Source: Verrucomicrobiota bacterium (GTDB lineage Bacteria; Verrucomicrobiota; Verrucomicrobiia; Limisphaerales; AV2). From it: DNA of 11,127 bases. The notes under the pieces are model-generated. The model was not told the DNA's origin, did no database searches, and saw only the letters and a list, made by a program, of their open reading frames with translations. Both the position numbers and the translations under genes were made by a program. Numbering within the stretch: position 1 is the stretch's first letter; each line of letters begins with the position of its first letter. The stretch is taken from NCBI GenBank assembly GCA_003219675.1, contig QHPW01000194.1:1-11127 (forward strand), in the 5' to 3' direction. Below, one piece after another: positions 6,310 through 11,127 of this stretch.

Positions 6310-6600
6310 TCAGTGTCCGCCCCCATCCCTGCCGCTGCCACCCCCCCGCTCCTCGCGAGGTCTGGCCACGTTCACCTTCAGACTCCTTCCCTGAAACTCC
6401 TTGGCATTGAACAGCTCAATGGCTTTGTGCGCCTCCTGCTCAGAACTCATTTCCACGAAGGCAAATCCCCGGCCTTTGCCCGTCATTCGGTCTTGCACCA
6501 CATTCACAGCAACCACGGTCCCCGCTTGCGAAAAGAGGTCCTTCAGCTCGTTTTCAAGAACCGTGAAGGAGAGATTCCCGACAAATAGCTTTGCGGCCAT
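6310..6600 (-). CDS. RRM-type RNA-binding protein, glycine-rich tail
   Basis: A 96-residue protein made of one RNA recognition motif (residues ~3-80) and a short Arg/Gly tail (EERGGGSGRDGGGH). RNP2 is LFVGNL (5-10) and RNP1 is RGFAFVEM (44-51), with the RNA-stacking aromatics F6, F46 and F48 present. Such small bacterial Rbp proteins bind single-stranded RNA, and in cyanobacteria several are cold-induced RNA chaperones. I chose the ATG at 6598-6600. An in-frame TTG 17 codons upstream would add an unconserved stretch (ATEATFIERRGRNN). The ATG lacks a free Shine-Dalgarno: the G-rich stretch upstream sits in a GC hairpin. The gene leads the unit continuing into rpsU. Its upstream region is ~270 bp to the divergent fba gene. 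Confidence 0.94.
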   Translation of the reverse strand: MAAKLFVGNLSFTVLENELKDLFSQAGTVVAVNVVQDRMTGKGRGFAFVEMSSEQEAHKAIELFNAKEFQGRSLKVNVARPREERGGGSGRDGGGH

Positions 6601-6609
6601 GGTGTTGTT

Positions 6610-6622
6610 GCGGCCCCGCCGC
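6610..6622 (-). promoter_or_regulatory. GC hairpin just upstream of the RRM start codon
   Basis: On the minus strand GCGGC (6622-6618) pairs with GCCGC (6614-6610) around a GGG loop, 9 nt before the RRM ATG. It occupies the place where a Shine-Dalgarno sequence should be, so it may hold down initiation or present the loop Gs to the ribosome. The stem is seen directly; the regulatory role is inference. Confidence 0.35.
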
Positions 6623-6811
6623 TCAATGAACGTTGCCTCGGTGGCTCTCAAACAGCCAGCCCCATGAAAGGCGCATTGGCGGTTTCCGGATCATCTGGCT
6701 TGCGCGGCCCTGCCTACCTAACCACGACAACCCGTCGGCGAGCAAGCAGAGAATACTGACAGCGTCCTATGGTGATTTCAATTTTTGTTTCCCTTTTCCT
6801 CAGCGATTTCT

Positions 6812-6817
6812 ATTATA
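6812..6817 (-). promoter_or_regulatory. Perfect TATAAT -10 box facing the RRM-rpsU unit
   Basis: The minus strand reads TATAAT at the complement of 6812-6817. No good -35 hexamer is visible 16-18 bp upstream (about 6835-6841). If used, it would give the RRM mRNA a leader of roughly 200 nt. The same AT-rich core reads TATTAT on the plus strand (6811-6816) and could serve as a -10 for fba about 55 nt from its ATG, so the two units may share a divergent promoter core. The rest of 6601-6872 shows no further gene. Confidence 0.35.
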
Positions 6818-6872
6818 GAGACTCTTTCACCCGGAACACGATTTGTGTTGATTGAATCGGATACTGAAAACT

Positions 6873-7838
6873 ATGCCACTGACACATACCAGGGAACTGT
6901 TTGCCAAAGCGCTGAAAGGGAAATACGCCATTGGCGCCTTCAACGTCAATAATATGGAGCTTCTCCAGGCCATTGTTGAGGCCTGCGAAGAGGAAAAGGC
7001 GCCGGTGATGCTTCAAATTTCCAAAGGCGCGCGCCAATACGCGAATCCGGTTTATCTGAAGAAACTCATCGAGGCTGCCGTAAGTCTTTCCAATATTCCT
7101 ATTGCGGTTCATCTTGATCACGGGGACACATTTGAACTATGCAAGGAATGCATCGACGAAGGTTTTACGAGTGTCATGATCGATGGCAGCCACCTCCCTT
7201 TCGAAGAGAACGTTGCCGTGTGCAAGAAAGTCGTCGATTACGCTCATAAACACGACTGTGTTGTTGAGGCCGAACTTGGAATGTTGGTCGGTGCGCAGCA
7301 CGATGATGGAGAGCAAGGCGGCGGATACTCGAAACGTGGAGTTTACACCCATCCTGATGAAGCCGTCGAATTTGTCAAAGCGACTGGGGCGGATTCTATC
7401 GCAGTCGCCATCGGCAACTCCCACGGCGCGTACAAATTCAAGGGCGACCAGCACCTCAATCTGGACCGATTGAAAGCAATCAAGAAAGCTTTAATGGACG
7501 CAGGATTAGGCGATTACCCTCTTGTCCTCCACGGTGCATCAAGCGTCCCCAAAGATCTCGTCCAGGAAATCAACAAATACGGCGGTAAGCTCGGAGATGA
7601 CACGGCAGGAGTTCCTGAAGCCGACATTGAAGTTGCACGACGGGTCGGTTGCACAAAAGTCAATATCGACACGGACCTTCGGCTGGCGATGACTTCTGCC
7701 ATTCGCAAGGCGCTGTGGGAATTCCCCAAGGAGTTTGATCCACGCAAGTACCTCGGGCCGGCACGGGATAAAGTTAAAGAACTGGTTCGCCACAAAGTTC
7801 GAAATGTCTTGTGCTCCTCAGGTCACGCCTTCGATTGA
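6873..7838 (+). CDS. fba: Class II fructose-bisphosphate aldolase
   Basis: A 321-residue, metal (zinc)-dependent aldolase that splits fructose 1,6-bisphosphate into dihydroxyacetone phosphate and glyceraldehyde 3-phosphate, or joins them in gluconeogenesis. The class II pattern is clear: GAFNVNNMELLQAIV near the N-terminus, HLDHGD with the catalytic Asp82 and metal ligand His83, VEAELG, GNSHGAYK with metal ligand His184, VLHGASS with metal ligand His220, and the phosphate-binding VNIDTDLR. The long segment after His220 (INKYGGKLGDDTAGVPEADI) is common in one subgroup. The ATG at 6873 fits the conserved N-terminus (PLTHTRELFAKALKGKYAIGA). An in-frame TTG at 6852 would add seven residues. The Shine-Dalgarno is weak. 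The gene is monocistronic here, divergent from the RRM unit and convergent with mnmG. With pgi in the same window it forms part of central glycolysis. Confidence 0.96.
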   Translation: MPLTHTRELFAKALKGKYAIGAFNVNNMELLQAIVEACEEEKAPVMLQISKGARQYANPVYLKKLIEAAVSLSNIPIAVHLDHGDTFELCKECIDEGFTSVMIDGSHLPFEENVAVCKKVVDYAHKHDCVVEAELGMLVGAQHDDGEQGGGYSKRGVYTHPDEAVEFVKATGADSIAVAIGNSHGAYKFKGDQHLNLDRLKAIKKALMDAGLGDYPLVLHGASSVPKDLVQEINKYGGKLGDDTAGVPEADIEVARRVGCTKVNIDTDLRLAMTSAIRKALWEFPKEFDPRKYLGPARDKVKELVRHKVRNVLCSSGHAFD

Positions 7839-7865
7839 GATCTGATCCTCACTGCCGATAAATAC

Positions 7866-7892
7866 ACAACATATTTATAATAAACATGTTGT
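7866..7892. terminator. AT-rich inverted repeat between convergent fba and mnmG
   Basis: ACAACAT (7866-7872) and ATGTTGT (7886-7892) form a 7-bp stem around a 13-nt A/T-rich loop, 28 bp after the fba stop and 45 bp beyond the mnmG stop. ATAATAA occurs twice (7877-7883 and 7893-7899). The position suits a bidirectional end signal, but the stem is weak and no clear T-run follows. Confidence 0.35.
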
Positions 7893-7936
7893 ATAATAAG
7901 CGTCCATGTGATCCTGACAGAACTACACTTGGAACT

Positions 7937-9835
7937 TCAGGCCAGTTCTTCCTTTGCTCCGCGTTTCATCCACACCACTACCAAACTCACGTCGGCGGGT
8001 GAAACGCCTGAGATCCTTGATGCCTGGCCAAGTGTCATGGGCCGTATTGTGTTAAGCTTTTGTCTTGCCTCCGTACGTAAACTGGGAATGGAGTTGTAGT
8101 CGATCCAATCTGGAATTCTTTTCTCTTCCATGCCTCTGAGTTTTCCTGCCTCAGCCTCTTGCCGATTAATGTAGCCCGCGTATTTGAATAAGATCTCAAT
8201 TTGTTGGATTACATCCTCGCTCAGACTCGCATTCTTGATTGGCAAGTCGTTATACCTTAGTAATCGGCGAAGCATCTGGGCCAGACTAAGAGTCCCATCT
8301 CGCGTCCTCTCGAGTCGTTCCAGCTCTCTTTCAATAGCCTGTCGCTTTTCGATAACCTTTTGATAGTTCCGGATGGGCAGAAGGCCAATTCGGTGTCCGG
8401 TTTCAGAAAGCCGAAGATCGGCGTTATCCTGACGCAGCATTAACCGATACTCGGCACGGGAAGTAAACATGCGATAAGGCTCTGTTGTACCCTTCGTAAT
8501 CAAGTCGTCGATAAGAACACCTATGTAAGCCTGGTCACGGCGAAGAACGACAGGTTCGAGCCCTTGGACCCGTCTGGCGGCATTAATTCCAGCCATCAAC
8601 CCTTGTGCTCCAGCCTCTTCATAACCCGAAGTTCCATTGATTTGGCCACCCAGAAAGAGATTCCGGCAGACCTTCGTTTCCAAAGATGAGTCGAGCTGCG
8701 TTGGGAATGCAAAATCGTATTCGACCGCGTAGGCTGGACGCATGATCTCTGCATTCTCGCAGCCGACGATCGTTTTAACCAAGTCCACTTGTACCTCAAA
8801 CGGCAGGCACGTTGAGAAGCCGTTGACATAGATCTCGTCTGTCGCAATTCCCTCGGGCTCGAGAAAGATCTGGTGTCGGTCCTTTTCCGCGAACTTTACA
8901 ATCTTATCTTCGATGGAGGGACAATAGCGAGGTCCTATTCCCTCAATCGCGCCGGAATACATGGGGGACTTGTGTAAGTTGGCGCGAACCATCTCAGCGG
9001 TGGCTTTGGTGGTATAAGTAATATGGCACGCCATTTGGCCGTTCAATCTGGATAGGATCGACCCCGGTGGATACTTCCCATTGGGCCGATTGCCTTCTGC
9101 TGGAGTCAGATCCGAATGTTCCACGTGGAACATATCGTCCTTCCAGTAGCTGAAGTAGGGTATCGGTTCATCACCTGGCTGGATTTGTGTTCGCGCGAAG
9201 TCGATCGAACGACGCAGTAGCCTTGGAGGGGTTCCGGTTTTCAGCCGACCCAATTCAAGTCCCACCTCTTTGAGCGAATCAGATAGACTCAATGCCGCAG
9301 ATTCGCCGGCTCGTCCTCCTGATTGTTGGGCAGGTCCGATGTGCATTAGGCCGCGCAAGAATGTTCCGGTCGTAATTACGACGGTCGTTCCAAGGTATTG
9401 AACGCCAAGGTTGGTTTCGATCCCAAAGACTTGCCGATCCTTATGTAATAGCTTGGCTGCTTGGCCCTGCTTCACATCCAGGTTCTCCTTTCGTTCGCAT
9501 ATCCATTTCAACCTCAACTGATAAGCTTTCTTGTCGCACTGCGCGCGAGGTGCCCATACTGAAGGCCCCTTCTTGGTATTGAGCATGCGAAATTGTAAAC
9601 CAGTCATGTCTGTGGCCTTACCCATCTCTCCTCCCAACGCATCGATTTCGCGCGCTAAATGTCCTTTTGCCAAACCGCCAATAGCCGGGTTGCACGACAT
9701 TTGGCCAATTGTATCGAGATTTATCGAGAGCAACAGGCTCTGGCAGCCCATGGTTGATGCTGCCAGCGCGGCCTCTACTCCGGCGTGTCCAGCACCCACG
9801 ACGATGACATCATACCTTTTGGGATAAACGAACAT
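7937..9835 (-). CDS. mnmG: tRNA uridine 5-carboxymethylaminomethyl modification enzyme MnmG (GidA)
   Basis: A 632-residue flavoprotein (E. coli 629). With MnmE it adds the carboxymethylaminomethyl group to wobble U34 of certain tRNAs, using FAD and methylene-tetrahydrofolate. The FAD-binding GAGHAG is at residues 14-19. SCNPAIGGLAKGH holds Cys48, and GPRYCPSIEDK holds Cys305; these match E. coli Cys47 and Cys277 after allowing for an insertion. The MnmE/tRNA-binding C-terminal half follows (KGTTEPYRMFTSRAEYRLML and the helical tail). Relative to E. coli there are about 27 extra residues around 232-262, and this stretch contains the parS-like palindrome. I chose the ATG at 9833-9835, which starts FVYPKRYDVIVVGAG. 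A TTG at 9898 would read into pgi. It starts 7 bp after the pgi stop, hence the same operon. Neither rsmG nor parAB follows. Confidence 0.97.
   Translation of the reverse strand: MFVYPKRYDVIVVGAGHAGVEAALAASTMGCQSLLLSINLDTIGQMSCNPAIGGLAKGHLAREIDALGGEMGKATDMTGLQFRMLNTKKGPSVWAPRAQCDKKAYQLRLKWICERKENLDVKQGQAAKLLHKDRQVFGIETNLGVQYLGTTVVITTGTFLRGLMHIGPAQQSGGRAGESAALSLSDSLKEVGLELGRLKTGTPPRLLRRSIDFARTQIQPGDEPIPYFSYWKDDMFHVEHSDLTPAEGNRPNGKYPPGSILSRLNGQMACHITYTTKATAEMVRANLHKSPMYSGAIEGIGPRYCPSIEDKIVKFAEKDRHQIFLEPEGIATDEIYVNGFSTCLPFEVQVDLVKTIVGCENAEIMRPAYAVEYDFAFPTQLDSSLETKVCRNLFLGGQINGTSGYEEAGAQGLMAGINAARRVQGLEPVVLRRDQAYIGVLIDDLITKGTTEPYRMFTSRAEYRLMLRQDNADLRLSETGHRIGLLPIRNYQKVIEKRQAIERELERLERTRDGTLSLAQMLRRLLRYNDLPIKNASLSEDVIQQIEILFKYAGYINRQEAEAGKLRGMEEKRIPDWIDYNSIPSLRTEARQKLNTIRPMTLGQASRISGVSPADVSLVVVWMKRGAKEELA
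9117..9132. promoter_or_regulatory. parS: parS-type ParB-binding site inside mnmG
   Basis: TGTTCCACGTGGAACA is a perfect 16-bp palindrome, 18 bp with the flanking A/T (9116-9133). It matches the conserved parS centromere consensus: the Bacillus type is TGTTTCACGTGAAACA, and the GTTCCACGTGGAAC core is the form known from Pseudomonas. On the minus strand it encodes MFHVEH of MnmG (residues 235-240). ParB would load here and spread or slide, helped by CTP, to organise the origin region. A visual check found no other CACGTG-centred copy in the window. Binding has not been shown here, but a chance exact match of this length is improbable. Confidence 0.85.
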
Positions 9836-9842
9836 GCTAAAA

Positions 9843-11127
9843 CTAGGCCTTGGTGTAGGTCGCACAGAACGGGTTCTCGTGCGGTGCCTTGACGACAAGT
9901 CGATCCGGATTTGCCGCCAAATGTTCGCATATCTTGAATATCATCTCCACATCTTCTTCAGTATCAATATATTGAGCAATTTGCTCGACTGTTTTTGGCT
10001 GACCGCGACTATTGGTCAAGTATTTTAACACATTCAGCTGCAATGATATTATAGAGCTGGCGGCCTTCTTGCCTGCTTCGACACCAGGTTGATGATACGC
10101 GTTGATGTTGATCAACGAGGCGTAATAACCGACGGCTCTTTCATACAATGCAATCAATACGCCGATGCTGAAGGCCGACACGTCTCTTATGGTGATCGTC
10201 ATTGATTCCCGATCCTTCTCATGCAATGCTTGGCGTGTCCCAAGAAGGAAGCCGTTCAGATAATCACCCGAAGTAACGTTTGGTTCAACAAACAGCAACT
10301 GATCTTCCCGATCCTTCAAGACCTCGATGAAAGTCACAAAGAAATTGTTGAGGCCGTCCCTGAGTTGCTGGATATAGGCATGTTGATCGGTTGATCCCTT
10401 GTTCCCGTAAACTGCAAGACCCTGATTAACTACGTTCCCGTTCAAGTCCAATTCCTTGCCGATGGACTCCATGATGAGTTGCTGCAGGTACTTCGAGAAT
10501 AGTCCTAGTCGGTCTTTGTAAGGTAGAATTACCATATCCTTCATTCCTTTACCGTTACCGGCATGGTACCACATTGCCGCCAACTGTGCAGACGGATTAG
10601 TTTTAACGTTATTCTGACGAGTAATGTCATCGCAAGCTCTTGCCCCGGCCAACAAGTTATCTATTTCGACCCCTTGCAACGCAGCTGGTAAGAGTCCTAC
10701 GGCCGAAAGTTCGCTCGTTCTACCTCCGACCCAATCCCACATTGGAAACCTTCTTAGCCAAGCATTCTTTATGGCATATCTGTCCAGTTCACTGCCGACA
10801 CCTGTAACTGCGACCGCATGCGAATGAAAGTTCAAACAAGCCCTTTCGTATGCCGCCTGGGCCCCAAACATTCCATTCCGTGTTTCCTTTGTGCCCCCTG
10901 ACTTTGAGATCACAAGGCACAAAGTCTCGCCAAGTCCTGAATCAACTTCTGCCAGGACTTTGTCCATCCCATCCGGGTCCGTGTTGTCGAAAAAGTAAAC
11001 GTCCATCTTGTCCGTCCTGGGGTGCCCAAGCGCGCTGGAAACAAATTGCGGGCCTAATGCCGAACCCCCAATACCAATGAGGAGAAGGTGCTTGAAATAC
11101 CCACCGGCGCCGTGCACAACGCCATGG
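9843..11127 (-). CDS. pgi: Glucose-6-phosphate isomerase, 5' end outside window
   Basis: Interconverts glucose 6-phosphate and fructose 6-phosphate in the cytoplasm. The frame is open to the window edge, giving 427 visible residues; the N-terminal segment before the first SIS domain is missing. Seen in order: IGIGGSALGP near the truncated end, the phosphosugar-binding SKSGGTKET (about 10881-10907), VGGRTSELSAVGLLPA, PYKDRLGLFSKYLQQLIMES with the catalytic-region Glu, GNKGSTDQHAYIQQLRDG with the conserved His, and QPGVEAGKKA with the catalytic Lys near the C-terminus. A GTG at 11117 is internal, not the start. The stop (9843-9845) lies 7 bp before mnmG, indicating an operon. The C-terminal ~60 residues (TVEQIAQYIDTEEDVEMIFKI) form a small helical extension after the second SIS domain. 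Confidence 0.96.
   Translation of the reverse strand, partial: HGVVHGAGGYFKHLLLIGIGGSALGPQFVSSALGHPRTDKMDVYFFDNTDPDGMDKVLAEVDSGLGETLCLVISKSGGTKETRNGMFGAQAAYERACLNFHSHAVAVTGVGSELDRYAIKNAWLRRFPMWDWVGGRTSELSAVGLLPAALQGVEIDNLLAGARACDDITRQNNVKTNPSAQLAAMWYHAGNGKGMKDMVILPYKDRLGLFSKYLQQLIMESIGKELDLNGNVVNQGLAVYGNKGSTDQHAYIQQLRDGLNNFFVTFIEVLKDREDQLLFVEPNVTSGDYLNGFLLGTRQALHEKDRESMTITIRDVSAFSIGVLIALYERAVGYYASLININAYHQPGVEAGKKAASSIISLQLNVLKYLTNSRGQPKTVEQIAQYIDTEEDVEMIFKICEHLAANPDRLVVKAPHENPFCATYTKA

Noticed and set aside
6079..6588. 169-codon plus-strand ORF across rpsU and the RRM gene
   Set aside because: It is the antisense of two well-supported genes and has no family resemblance.
6601..6651. 17-codon upstream extension of the RRM protein from a TTG
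   Set aside because: RRM proteins of this group start directly before the first strand (MAAKLFVGNL), and the extension has no ribosome site or conserved content.
9836..9898. N-terminal extension of mnmG from a TTG at 9898
   Set aside because: It would overlap the pgi coding end and add 21 Arg/Ser/Pro-rich residues ahead of the conserved FVYPKRYDVIVVG start.
1..11127. CRISPR array, tRNA/rRNA genes, insertion sequence or prophage
   Set aside because: No regularly spaced repeats, tRNA-like cloverleaf, rRNA segment, transposase, integrase or terminal repeats were seen on reading both strands. The content is chromosomal housekeeping plus the exporter unit.

Overview
This is a bacterial chromosome window with dense, mostly housekeeping content. 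The 5' half (ftsK, ABC exporter, DUF1854 gene) is visibly GC-rich, with G/C at most third codon positions. From about 4450 onward the base composition is more balanced. The protein sequences, a bS21/RRM pair, and the DUF1854/ABC pair suggest an uncultured Gram-negative lineage such as Verrucomicrobiota (Pedosphaera/Limisphaerales-like). That placement is an inference from the general look of the proteins, not from a marker search.

Layout. (1) 2-1459 (+): C-terminal part of the DNA translocase FtsK, cut by the window start. (2) 1619-4453 (+): a two-gene unit. An ABC exporter carries an unusual N-terminal PH-like domain and a four-cysteine zinc ribbon. A DUF1854 protein follows, its ATG directly abutting the exporter's TAA in the same frame. 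(3) 4454-5706: two response regulators, convergent and overlapping by 50 bp at their 3' ends. The first (+) has a complete phosphorylation site and a short leader ORF over its start. The second (-) has Gly where the phospho-acceptor Asp should be. (4) 5788-6600 (-): an RRM RNA-binding protein followed by ribosomal protein bS21 (TTG start) and a possible small hypothetical gene. The pairing resembles the cyanobacterial rbp-rpsU arrangement. (5) 6873-7838 (+): class II fructose-bisphosphate aldolase, divergent from the RRM/rpsU unit. (6) 7937-11127 (-): pgi (5' end outside the window) followed 7 bp later by mnmG (gidA), convergent with fba.

The most striking non-coding signal is a perfect 16-bp parS-type palindrome, TGTTCCACGTGGAACA (18 bp with flanks), at 9117-9132 inside mnmG. 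It lies in a stretch that appears to be a roughly 27-residue insertion relative to E. coli MnmG. This makes the gene a likely ParB loading site and suggests the locus is near the replication origin. The least-understood gene system is the PH-like/zinc-ribbon ABC exporter plus DUF1854 pair.
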